A DNA stretch of 12,035 nt from the NCBI GenBank assembly GCA_965602945.1, contig CBFDBC010000108.1:1-12035 (forward strand), read 5' to 3'. Every line of letters starts with the position of its first letter. Position 1 is the stretch's first letter. Shown here in pieces: positions 1 to 6,758 of the stretch. The notes under the pieces were generated by a model that was given only the letters and a program-made list of their open reading frames with translations, searched no databases and had not been told where the DNA came from. The position numbers and the translations under genes were made by a program. Source of the stretch: JAUXEH01 sp965602945. GTDB taxonomy: Bacteria; Acidobacteriota; Aminicenantia; Aminicenantales; Aminicenantaceae.

Positions 1-574
1 TCTGAGGCAGATACATGCCTCCTCCCAGGTTGATGGAGAGAGCCTTTCCTCTGGTGACTGGTCCGGCCGCCGTTTCCTGGACCTGCTGAGGGGTCTCCCT
101 GGGCTGCGTAACCTGGGGTGCGGCCTCTCTCTCAGGTTCCGTCCGGACCGGTTTGGGTTCCGGCTGGCGGGCGGTGGTTCGCTCCCCCCGGAAGTAGATG
201 TACACGGCCCCCTGCCTGTCCTCGATGGAATATGAGGGCACGGTGTCGTCCAGGTCGAAGACCACCCTGACCACATCGGGCTGGTTCTTGGCGGTGCGGA
301 TCCGGGAGACGCCGAAGTCATTGACTTCGATCTCGGCAGTGTTTTTGTACTCGCGTACCTGCAACAGGTCGATCACCAGCCGGTTGGGATTGAACAACGT
401 GAAACTCTCGTAATTGATGGCGCCGGTGATCTCCAGTCGGATTTCAAGCTGGTTCTGGGACTTGTCGACATGGATGTTGCTTAACTGCGGTACATCTTGG
501 GATTGAACAGCAGTGCCCAGGGACAGCAGCATCAGGATCAAAGTGATCGTCAAATATGTTTTGTGCTTCGCCAA
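1..574 (-). CDS. Exported AMIN-domain protein, probably with a C-terminal outer-membrane barrel (3' end cut by window edge)
   Basis: The first 191 residues are visible. I chose the TTG at 574 because a strong AGGAGGAG lies a few bases upstream and the N-terminus then reads MAKHK followed by a hydrophobic stretch (about 7-22), a signal peptide probably cut near AVQS-Q (24-26). Residues about 29-128 read as an AMIN domain: beta-rich, with NPNRLVIDL (62-70), VNDFGVSRIR (84-93) and VVRVVFDL (101-108). AMIN domains occur in AmiC amidases and PilQ secretins, where they bind peptidoglycan or localise the protein in the periplasm. A Pro/Glu/Gln-rich linker follows (about 131-175), then KALSINLGGGMYLP, which resembles the first strand of a small outer-membrane beta-barrel. 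A secretin or amidase domain cannot be excluded because the rest is missing. It has its own near-consensus promoter and is divergent from the glycosyltransferase. AMIN call firm; barrel call tentative. Confidence 0.82.
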   Translation of the reverse strand, partial: MAKHKTYLTITLILMLLSLGTAVQSQDVPQLSNIHVDKSQNQLEIRLEITGAINYESFTLFNPNRLVIDLLQVREYKNTAEIEVNDFGVSRIRTAKNQPDVVRVVFDLDDTVPSYSIEDRQGAVYIYFRGERTTARQPEPKPVRTEPEREAAPQVTQPRETPQQVQETAAGPVTRGKALSINLGGGMYLPQ

Positions 575-632
575 GTTCTCCTCCTAAAGAATGATCCACA
601 CGTTTCAGAGCGGATTCCGTTATAAACACCCC

Positions 633-661
633 TTTATAATCAAAAACCCCGTATTTGTCAA
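633..661 (-). promoter_or_regulatory. Sigma-70-type promoter for the AMIN-domain gene
   Basis: On the minus strand TTGACA (661-656, 6/6 to consensus) is followed by a 17-base spacer and TATAAA (638-633, 5/6). Transcription would start near 626, giving a leader of about 50 bases before the TTG start at 574. Assigned by consensus matching only. Confidence 0.68.
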
Positions 662-719
662 TTGCATCGGGGAATCATCGCTTGACTTATTTTTACTCTG
701 ACCCAGAGGCCGCGGTGAA

Positions 720-742
720 TCCTTCGATTCGTTGTCGAAGGA
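720..742. repeat. Perfect 8-bp inverted repeat between divergent promoters
   Basis: TCCTTCGA (720-727) and TCGAAGGA (735-742) are exact reverse complements around a 7-base loop. The element sits 9 bases upstream of the -35 box of the glycosyltransferase promoter and between the two divergent promoters. No T-run follows, so it is not an obvious terminator. It could be an operator for a dimeric regulator; no regulator gene is in the window. Confidence 0.5.
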
Positions 743-751
743 GGCACCTGA

Positions 752-780
752 TTGACAGTGTGGGGATTTGTCGATATATT
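752..780 (+). promoter_or_regulatory. Sigma-70-type promoter for the GT2 gene
   Basis: TTGACA (752-757, 6/6) is separated by exactly 17 bases from TATATT (775-780, 5/6). Transcription would start near 787. This helps decide the start of the next gene: a TTG at 768 in the same frame lies inside the promoter spacer and would not be on this transcript. Confidence 0.65.
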
Positions 781-836
781 TAGCGCTCATGCAGGCGGCA
801 AAAGATCACGGCCCTCAGAGCGATAAAGAAACCGAC

Positions 837-1505
837 ATGGACTTCTGTGTTGTCATCCCCACCAAGAACGAGAGGGGCACCATTGGGGCGATCCTGGAGG
901 AAGTCAAGCGGTACACGGACAACATCCTGGTTGTGGACGGCCGATCCGACGACGGGACCATTTCCGAGGTCGAGAAACGGGGCGTGTCCTATGTGTATGA
1001 TAACGGCAAAGGCAAAGGAGACGCCTTGACGGCCGGTGTCAGGAACACTTCGCAGGAGATCGTGGTCTTTATGGATGCGGATGGATCGCATGAGATCGCG
1101 GATATCCCCCGGCTCGTGGCTCCCATAAAGGCTGGTCAAGCGGACCTGGTGGTGGGCTCCAGGATCCTGGGAGGGAGCGATGAGCTGCATGGGACCTTCA
1201 ATAAGTTCATCCGCAACACAGGCACGAATTTTCTGGCCGTACTGGTCAATAGAAAATGGAAGTCCACACTTTCCGATATCGAGAACGGCTTCAGGGCCAT
1301 ACGCCGGCAGGTTTTCGACCAGATCGGCCTGGATTCCCTGGGATTCACCATCGAGCAGGAGATGGTCCTCCGGTGTTTGAAGCATGATTTCAGGGTCCTG
1401 GAAGTCGCCAGCCATGAGTATGAGAGAAAATCCGGGTATTCAAAGCTGAGCACGCTTCAGGGATTCAGCTTCTTACTCCATTTTTTCAAGGAGTATTTTT
1501 TTTGA
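837..1505 (+). CDS. Family 2 glycosyltransferase, polyprenyl/dolichyl-phosphate sugar synthase type
   Basis: A 222-residue GT-A fold enzyme expected to move a sugar from a nucleotide donor to a polyprenyl phosphate on the cytoplasmic face of the inner membrane. It opens with FCVVIPTKNE (3-12). Nucleotide and metal-binding motifs follow: VVDGRSDDGT (32-41), MDADGSH (79-85) and VGSR (106-109). The FTIEQEM (170-176) and GYSKLS (200-205) stretches resemble DPM1-like enzymes. There is no C-terminal membrane helix or GtrA domain, so it is the short soluble form. I prefer ATG 837: the frame is open from TTG 768, but that codon lies in the predicted promoter and the family normally begins just before the VVIPTKNE motif. 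ATG 789 would be almost leaderless. The Shine-Dalgarno for 837 is weak. Its end overlaps the convergent gene by 20 bp. The sugar is unknown. Confidence 0.9.
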   Translation: MDFCVVIPTKNERGTIGAILEEVKRYTDNILVVDGRSDDGTISEVEKRGVSYVYDNGKGKGDALTAGVRNTSQEIVVFMDADGSHEIADIPRLVAPIKAGQADLVVGSRILGGSDELHGTFNKFIRNTGTNFLAVLVNRKWKSTLSDIENGFRAIRRQVFDQIGLDSLGFTIEQEMVLRCLKHDFRVLEVASHEYERKSGYSKLSTLQGFSFLLHFFKEYFF

Positions 1506-2892
1506 GGGGTCGGTTTTTCTGCTTGAGAAGAGTGTAAAGCTTTTTCCCAAGATAAAACAGACCGGCGTATAACAGCAGCAGGATCAGGGGTTCCACTGGC
1601 TGCCGATATCGCAGGTTGTTGATGCCCGCCTTGGTCGAGATCACGGATATCAGACAGGTATAGTGGATGGCTCCCTGCAGTATCAGCCAGGTGAGCAGGC
1701 TCTCTTTTCTTCGCAGGACAAAAATCAGCACGGTCACGGGCGCGATTATCATGAGGCACACAAGGAACCAGGGATTTAGAAAAAGGGCTCGGTAGAATTG
1801 GAACATAAGCCTGAAGGCGACCTGGATACCATTCCCCTTATTTATAAATATTCTTGTGTTCCCTCCGGCCCACTGAGAAGAATACTGCATGTAATAACTC
1901 AGGATCGAATCGGGAAGCTGCCCTAGATAATCTCCCGGATAGTCTCTGATGAGTTTCAGATTGACTTTCAGAAAGGCGTTGGTTATCTCTACATCCGAGA
2001 GCCCCATCTCATCTCTCAGGCGGGCATGAAAATTGTAGATCGATACTGACGAGCGCCCCGTTTTCTGCAACTCTTCGGCATAGACCTGGGCGACCCGGTC
2101 AAGCCTTGGATCTCCGCTTGGACGGTATTTTTCGAACAGCGGGTCTGTATAGTACCTGAGCTGGTAGGGCATGAGCGTTGAGATCCCGGGGTAGTCGTAT
2201 TTGATCTTGTTGCGGACAACCCAGGCTCCAATACCGCAGATATTGATCATCAAAACTATCGCTGCGGCAGGGCCGTAGGCATGAAAAAAATCCCGGCGGC
2301 CGGCTTTCTTGGGTAGATAGACGATGAGACCCAATCCGAGCAGTCCCACCCACAACAGCAGGTATGTCGGGCGTGTCAGGATGAGAGCTACGCTCACCAG
2401 GCCCGCGAAGAAAGCGGTATATATTTTCCCTTTAAAAACCGTGCACGAGAGCAGGAGCAGTGCCAGCAGCAGAGTTATCGATAGGGTTTCTGTCATGATC
2501 TGGAGCTCGAAACCCACCACAAAAAAATTGAAGTTGTAGAGAATACCAACGATGAGAGCGAATGTCCGGCTCGAGGTCAGGAGTCCGGAGAGCCGGTAGA
2601 TAAGCCAGGCATTAAGCACGCCCAGAATGAACATCTGGCCGAAGCATATGACCTGAAAGTAGTCTGTAGATAGGGAGAGGATGTCGTTGAGAGACAGGAT
2701 CAGCTCTATGAAGAACGGGTACCCTGGAGTCCGGACGATATCGACCTCCCGTAAGAACAGAAAGGTGATGGAGTCGGTGTGGACGACCGGGTGCATGTTT
2801 GCGAACATGTAAACCCTGACTCCAATGGATACTGTGAGAAGAAGGACCACATGGTATGAGTCTCTCAGGAGATTGATGGCTTTCTTCATCAT
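1486..2892 (-). CDS. GT-C membrane glycosyltransferase (ArnT/PMT-like), multi-pass
   Basis: The 468-residue protein has about ten hydrophobic segments, the usual size for lipid-linked-sugar-dependent GT-C transferases. An acidic residue in the first periplasmic loop, HTDS (D40), is placed like the catalytic Asp of ArnT/PMT enzymes. RTPGYPFF (54-61) is a typical motif of the group. RYRQPVEP (428-435) opens the last hydrophobic block, as in many family members annotated as RgtA/B/C/D-like. A hydrophilic loop of about 100 residues lies between about 235 and 335. The enzyme would use a polyprenyl-phosphate sugar in the periplasm; the acceptor is unknown. It starts 6 bases after the stop of the upstream small gene, so the two are very likely cotranscribed. 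A hand count of 2401-2460 gives about 50% GC, against about 62% at 7681-7740. An A8 run falls in its last codons. Confidence 0.88.
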   Translation of the reverse strand: MMKKAINLLRDSYHVVLLLTVSIGVRVYMFANMHPVVHTDSITFLFLREVDIVRTPGYPFFIELILSLNDILSLSTDYFQVICFGQMFILGVLNAWLIYRLSGLLTSSRTFALIVGILYNFNFFVVGFELQIMTETLSITLLLALLLLSCTVFKGKIYTAFFAGLVSVALILTRPTYLLLWVGLLGLGLIVYLPKKAGRRDFFHAYGPAAAIVLMINICGIGAWVVRNKIKYDYPGISTLMPYQLRYYTDPLFEKYRPSGDPRLDRVAQVYAEELQKTGRSSVSIYNFHARLRDEMGLSDVEITNAFLKVNLKLIRDYPGDYLGQLPDSILSYYMQYSSQWAGGNTRIFINKGNGIQVAFRLMFQFYRALFLNPWFLVCLMIIAPVTVLIFVLRRKESLLTWLILQGAIHYTCLISVISTKAGINNLRYRQPVEPLILLLLYAGLFYLGKKLYTLLKQKNRPLKKNTP

Positions 2893-2898
2893 CCGGGC

Positions 2899-3369
2899 TC
2901 AATTCAAAACACGCCAGTCTTTGTCCCGGTAGAAAATGATCCTCCTGGTTTTCCGGGACTTCGGGGATTGAAGCTCGACGATCAGATATCTCGGCGGCTT
3001 CTTCTGACCGGCCCTGTATCGCATTTCATGGAAGCGTCCCTCTGAAAAGACGATATCGAAATCTACAGTAGCGCATTCCATCCCCTTATAATATCCTTCG
3101 GACAGATAAGGCTGCCAGGTTTCGCTCTCCTTTTCCCAGGTGGAGAGCGTGTAGATGTCTGTTTCGAACCTTATCCGGTAATCCGTCCTGGTCGTGCGGG
3201 ACAGCGTTTCCAGCTGCACCATCCTGAATGCGATCTCTCTGACGGCTCTGTTTAATGTATAGCTGTTCCATCGAGTCATATACAGCAGGGCCGCGATCCC
3301 CAAGAGAAGGCACAGCAGGACGGCATGTGTGGTTCTGATCCTGGTACGCATCGGCCTCAATCTTACCAT
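2899..3369 (-). CDS. Small membrane-anchored protein with GspH/FimT pseudopilin-like organisation, function unknown
   Basis: A 156-residue protein with a basic N-terminus (MVRLRPMRTRIR), one hydrophobic helix at about 15-31, an amphipathic continuation (LNRAVREIAFRMVQLE) and then a beta-rich soluble domain ending DKDWRVLN. Helix, then the RTTRTDYRIRFE turn, then beta-sheet is the order seen in minor pseudopilins such as GspH and FimT. The prepilin-peptidase motif (G/A before FTLxE) is absent, so it would not be processed as a normal pilin. An in-frame TGA lies 15 bases upstream of ATG 3369, so the gene cannot extend further. Met7 (ATG 3351) has GAGG close upstream and is an alternative start. 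It sits 6 bases before the GT-C gene, suggesting joint function. The family assignment is weak; hypothetical protein is the safe label. Confidence 0.72.
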   Translation of the reverse strand: MVRLRPMRTRIRTTHAVLLCLLLGIAALLYMTRWNSYTLNRAVREIAFRMVQLETLSRTTRTDYRIRFETDIYTLSTWEKESETWQPYLSEGYYKGMECATVDFDIVFSEGRFHEMRYRAGQKKPPRYLIVELQSPKSRKTRRIIFYRDKDWRVLN

Positions 3370-3481
3370 TCGGAAAGGCGGCTTTCAACATCACACCGGT
3401 TCCCGGTCCTCTCTTCTCATCGAAGAAACCTGTCCGCTTGCCTTCTAAAGTGCATCCCTCATCGGCATACCCGTTGATTAA

Positions 3482-3496
3482 AAATCGCTGCGATTT
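3482..3496. repeat. Short inverted repeat in a divergent intergenic region
   Basis: AAATCG (3482-3487) and CGATTT (3491-3496) are reverse complements with a 3-base loop. They lie in the 184-base gap between the divergent starts at 3369 and 3554. This is short enough to arise by chance. The rest of the gap shows only the weak promoter listed next. Confidence 0.25.
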
Positions 3497-3504
3497 AGGA
3501 ATTG

Positions 3505-3534
3505 CTGACAATCCGGGTAGGAATATTGTATATA
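3505..3534 (+). promoter_or_regulatory. Possible promoter for the second GT-C gene
   Basis: CTGACA (3505-3510, 5/6 to TTGACA) and TATATA (3529-3534, 4/6) are separated by 18 bases in an AT-rich stretch. The start would fall near 3541, leaving a very short leader before ATG 3554 and no visible Shine-Dalgarno. Weak support. Confidence 0.3.
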
Positions 3535-3553
3535 TGATGGTATAAAAAATAGC

Positions 3554-5161
3554 ATGACCGAGGGCCTTTCCGGAAAAGGACGCCACACCACGCGGATGGT
3601 GATTCTGATTCTATTCATAGTCGGGCTGTCCCTGCTGCACACTTTTGTCTTTCGCAGGTATGTGACCGATGACGCATTCATCTCTTTCCGGTACCTGGAG
3701 AACCTGCTGGGGGGCAATGGGCTGGTCTACAACCTCGGAGAAAGGGTCTGGGGATTCACAAATTTCTTGTGGATCGCACTGCTGGCTCCCGGGGTGGGAT
3801 TGGGGATCGACCCGCTCCTGGTCTCCCGTTTCCTGGGCGTGGGATTCAATGCAGGCACTCTGATCCTGGTTGTGCTGTTCCGCCTCAAGGCCAGGGACGG
3901 CGCCGGAATGTGGGACTTGGGGGCCGGGCTGCTGCTGATCAGCAACGGTGCTTTTCTGCTGCAGAGCTTGAGCGGCCTGGAAACCAGTTTTTTCACTTTT
4001 CTGGTGGTGCTGACACTTTTTTTCTACCGGCGTTTCCTGGATTCCAGGAAGTTGAACCTGTTGATCTGGATAGGGATACTGGCGGCGGTCTCGACCTTGA
4101 CCCGCCCGGAAGGATTGTTTTTTTTCGGCCTTCTTTGTGTTCATTTGCTCAGCGAACACCGGCGTCTCGATTTCCCGCCCATCCGGATCCTCGGCCGTCC
4201 CCTGCTGGGATTCGTTCCGCTCGTGGGCGGGTTTGTCCTCTCGGGCTACCTCTACTACGGCTCCCTGTGGCCCAATTCCCTCGATGCCAAGGTCGGGCTG
4301 TCCGGGGAACAGGTCCTCAGGGGGCTGCACTATCTCAAGGTGTTTGTCCTGGGGTATCCCTTTCCCTTGTTCTTGTTAGTGCTGGCCCTCGTATTCATTA
4401 AAAAATCGGGAGCCTGGGAGCGGTTCCTCATACAGCTTTCCTGCTTTATTCTGGCCTTCAACGTGGTTGTGGGCGGCGACTGGATGCTGGGATACAGGCT
4501 GTTCCATGCGCTGATCCCGATCTCCTGCCTGCTCCTGCCCTTTGTCTTCATGAGTCTGGAGGAGCGCCTCCGGGCCTGGAAGATCAAGCCGTTTCTTTTG
4601 ACGCTCCCGCTGCTGGGGTTCGGTGTCCTCCTGACTCTGAGCGGCTCGTTGTATGACAGCCACGTTCGTAGGGCTGCGGAGGAGAGCTATGTCCATGAGG
4701 GGATAGCGGTGGGGAAATGGATGAGGGAAAACCTCCCCCCGGGCGCATTGCTGGCTACTAATACGGCCGGCACCATCGCCTACTACTCCCGGCTTCCCAT
4801 TGTGGATATGATGGGCCTCAACGACAAGGTCATAGCCGGCCGGAAGGATGTGCCCGTGCTGTGGAAGGGCATCGAAAAAGGGGATGGGGCCTATGTCCTG
4901 TCGCGCAGTCCGGATTACATCCAGCTCGGCTCCTCCACGGGTTCGGATGGGCCGCGATTCTTGAGCGATTGTGAGATCTACCAGAGCCGGGAATTCTGGG
5001 ACCTTTACAAGCGGGACGACCATGAAGTCACCGAGGAAATCACGCTTATCCTCTTCAAAAGGCGGCTGAAGCCGCGTCAGAAACCGCATTCCGAGCAGAC
5101 ATGGCAGAATATAGAACGGAGGGTGATCAACCGGATGCTCCGTTCCGCCTACCGGTATTAG
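3554..5161 (+). CDS. GT-C membrane glycosyltransferase with DDAFISFRY motif (arabinofuranosyltransferase-like family)
   Basis: A 535-residue multi-pass membrane protein. A first helix (about 15-32) leads into a periplasmic loop, TDDAFISFRY (38-47), then GNGLVYN (54-60) and GFTNFLW (67-73). This combination marks a GT-C group that includes actinobacterial AftB-like arabinofuranosyltransferases and many unassigned bacterial homologues; D39/D40 are the likely catalytic acids. About eight to ten more helices follow. The C-terminal third is a soluble periplasmic domain with WMRENLPPGALLATNTAGTI and IVDMMGLND, frequent in this group. It would take a lipid-linked sugar and glycosylate a surface acceptor; substrate and acceptor cannot be read. 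ATG 3554 has no clear ribosome site, and ATG 3596 (Met15) is possible. T7 and T8 runs (about 4017-4023 and 4128-4135) are potential slippage sites. Divergent from the pseudopilin-like gene. Confidence 0.87.
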   Translation: MTEGLSGKGRHTTRMVILILFIVGLSLLHTFVFRRYVTDDAFISFRYLENLLGGNGLVYNLGERVWGFTNFLWIALLAPGVGLGIDPLLVSRFLGVGFNAGTLILVVLFRLKARDGAGMWDLGAGLLLISNGAFLLQSLSGLETSFFTFLVVLTLFFYRRFLDSRKLNLLIWIGILAAVSTLTRPEGLFFFGLLCVHLLSEHRRLDFPPIRILGRPLLGFVPLVGGFVLSGYLYYGSLWPNSLDAKVGLSGEQVLRGLHYLKVFVLGYPFPLFLLVLALVFIKKSGAWERFLIQLSCFILAFNVVVGGDWMLGYRLFHALIPISCLLLPFVFMSLEERLRAWKIKPFLLTLPLLGFGVLLTLSGSLYDSHVRRAAEESYVHEGIAVGKWMRENLPPGALLATNTAGTIAYYSRLPIVDMMGLNDKVIAGRKDVPVLWKGIEKGDGAYVLSRSPDYIQLGSSTGSDGPRFLSDCEIYQSREFWDLYKRDDHEVTEEITLILFKRRLKPRQKPHSEQTWQNIERRVINRMLRSAYRY

Positions 5162-5177
5162 AGGCATTCCCTGCCGA

Positions 5178-5226
5178 TTCAATCCGAGCGGAAGCCCCCC
5201 CCACTTCCCCATGCGCTCGGATTGAA
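5178..5226. repeat. 13-bp perfect inverted repeat, possible terminator or mRNA structure
   Basis: TTCAATCCGAGCG (5178-5190) pairs exactly with CGCTCGGATTGAA (5214-5226) across 23 bases. Inside the loop GAAG (5191-5194) can pair with CTTC (5204-5207), leaving a C8 tract (5195-5202) in the apical loop. It begins 17 bases after the stop of the GT-C gene, where a terminator or 3' stabilising hairpin would be expected. It is followed by AAACGG rather than a T-run, so a classical intrinsic terminator on the plus strand is not supported. On the minus strand the right arm would come first, with no U-tract either. Confidence 0.6.
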
Positions 5227-5298
5227 AACGGCAGCTCTCGAACTCCGCCCTGGTATCCTTGACGAGGAACTGAGAACATTCACCGGGATCCGTTTCGG

Positions 5299-5327
5299 TT
5301 GTAATGTGGGGGGTTTCAGTCTAAAAT
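5299..5327 (+). promoter_or_regulatory. Possible promoter for the sulfatase-fold gene
   Basis: TTGTAA (5299-5304, 4/6) and TAAAAT (5322-5327, 5/6) are separated by 17 bases, including a G6 run. Transcription would start near 5334, leaving about 50 bases of leader. The leader begins with GCCGGC-TGCG-GCCGGC (5333-5348), a short GC-rich hairpin. Confidence 0.38.
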
Positions 5328-5383
5328 AAAGTGCCGGCTGCGGCCGGCGATCCGTTCTGTAAAGATTCAATCGAGGTGACAGA

Positions 5384-6745
5384 TTGCCGATGAAAAAATG
5401 GGCGGCCAGCTCCGCTTTACTCCTGCTGGGCGTGGCCTGCGTTCTCCTGAACGGGAGCTGCCTGTTTCAGGGTAAGCCCAGGCCCAACGTCGTGCTCATC
5501 ATCATCGACACTCTGCGGGCAGATAAACTGGGGAGCTACGGCTCCCCGGTGGAGTCCTCTCCTGAGATCGATGAGCTGGCCCGTGAGGGACTGGTTTTCG
5601 AGAAGGTCATAACCCAATCCAGCTGGACCCGACCCTCAGTCGGATCGATGCTGACTTCGCTCTATCCCCGCACACTCGGGATCTACAAGGAAGAGTGGGA
5701 TGTGCTGCCGGATGAATATCTCACGCTGCCGGAGATTCTGCAGCAGAACGGCTATCACACCATCGGCTTGACCTCCAATCCCAACATCAACCGCACCTTC
5801 AATTTCCATCAGGGATTTGACGATTACAGCGACAGTTCCGTGATCTTTCCCTGGATGAAGAATGAGGCAGGGAAGAAAAAAGCCTCTCGAGAATTGGATA
5901 ATCTGCTGAGATCCGAGGCCCTTTTCCAGGCCGCGATAAATAAGGCCGGGTCCAGTCCGGACCTTCCCGTCTACCTTCAGATCCTTGTCATGGAAGTGCA
6001 CACGCCGGCCCTGACAAGGGATGAGTTCAAAGGTTCGTTCGCAGACATCGCCGATGCCGATTATCATTCGGCCGTGAGACAGATATCGCATGATGTCGGC
6101 AGGTTCGTACGGCGTCTGCGGGCTCTCCCCGGCTGGGATAACACTCTGTTCGTCATCACCAGCGATCACGGGGAGGGCTTGAGCGACCATCCCGATGTCC
6201 CCGGCTCCACGACCCACGGCAATATGCTCTATGGATCCGTTGTCGAAGTTCCCTTGATCATCTATCATCCGGGACATGCCCCCGCCGGCTTCCGGAACCG
6301 ACGCGTTGCCGAGAAGATCAGGCTGCTTGACCTGATGCCGACTCTGTTGGAGTATGTGCGGATCCCTCCTCCCGATGAGATCGATGGGATGGCGCTGCAG
6401 GGCCTTGTCAGAGGAAAGCCCCTTCCCCTTCCCACACAGTTCGTGACCGAAACCAGCTGGAAGATCGTTGAAAAGATCGCCGTCTACTCCGATGAATGGA
6501 AGTATTTCGAGAACCGGGACGATTGGCCCGGGGTCAATCCGCAGGAACTGCAGAGTATGGCGGTCAGAGAAAACGGCATGAAAACAGACGCCATCGACGA
6601 GCATGGGGATGTGGCCCGGGCTCTCAAGAGATATCTGGATGAGTGGGAGAAGCTCTACCCCAAAGCGGACAGCTCTTCCAGCCCCCGGAAAAGACCCACC
6701 AAGGAAGAGATCGAGCAGTTGAAGTCCCTGGGATACATTAAATAA
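5384..6745 (+). CDS. Exported sulfatase-fold (alkaline phosphatase superfamily) hydrolase/transferase with Thr nucleophile position
   Basis: A 453-residue exported enzyme. TTG 5384 is preferred because GAGGTGA (5373-5379) is well spaced for it; ATG 5390 is the alternative, two residues shorter. A hydrophobic signal (about 5-24) ends in NGSC (Cys26), a weak lipobox, so it may be a lipoprotein. PNVVLIIIDTLRADKLGSYG (34-53) carries the first metal Asp (D42). SSWTRPSVGSMLTSLYP (79-95) aligns with the sulfatase CxPxR signature but has Thr82 for the Cys/Ser that becomes formylglycine, and Val86 for its Arg. Thr is the nucleophile in phosphoethanolamine and phosphoglycerol transferases of this superfamily. 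TSDHGEGLSDH (259-269) and THGN (277-280) supply further metal ligands. The end, EEIEQLKSLGYIK, is a common tail of the group. Likely acts on a periplasmic or surface glycan or lipid; the substrate is unknown, and classical sulfatase activity is doubtful. Confidence 0.85.
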   Translation: MPMKKWAASSALLLLGVACVLLNGSCLFQGKPRPNVVLIIIDTLRADKLGSYGSPVESSPEIDELAREGLVFEKVITQSSWTRPSVGSMLTSLYPRTLGIYKEEWDVLPDEYLTLPEILQQNGYHTIGLTSNPNINRTFNFHQGFDDYSDSSVIFPWMKNEAGKKKASRELDNLLRSEALFQAAINKAGSSPDLPVYLQILVMEVHTPALTRDEFKGSFADIADADYHSAVRQISHDVGRFVRRLRALPGWDNTLFVITSDHGEGLSDHPDVPGSTTHGNMLYGSVVEVPLIIYHPGHAPAGFRNRRVAEKIRLLDLMPTLLEYVRIPPPDEIDGMALQGLVRGKPLPLPTQFVTETSWKIVEKIAVYSDEWKYFENRDDWPGVNPQELQSMAVRENGMKTDAIDEHGDVARALKRYLDEWEKLYPKADSSSSPRKRPTKEEIEQLKSLGYIK

Positions 6746-6758
6746 GCGACCGCTGAAT

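Noticed and set aside
768..836. TTG 768 as the GT2 start
   Set aside because: It falls inside the spacer of a near-consensus promoter and adds 23 residues not expected in the family. Kept only as an alternative.
780..1415. 211-codon minus-strand open frame opposite the GT2 gene
   Set aside because: Runs into the divergent promoter region and has no family features. The plus-strand GT2 motifs are decisive.
3611..5212. Long minus-strand open frames (239 and 278 codons) opposite the second GT-C gene
   Set aside because: Gln/Pro/Glu-rich, without motifs or initiation signals. They mirror the hydrophobic codons of the real membrane protein.
5333..5348. GCCGGC-TGCG-GCCGGC as a terminator
   Set aside because: It lies just before the sulfatase-fold gene with no T-run. 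GCCGGC is itself palindromic, so the repeat is weak evidence.
5636..6604. 322-codon minus-strand open frame opposite the sulfatase-fold gene
   Set aside because: No recognisable motif and fully contained in a gene with clear superfamily signatures.
6746..6758. Terminator between the convergent sulfatase-fold and HEAT genes
   Set aside because: Only 13 bases separate them, and I see no hairpin or T-run there.
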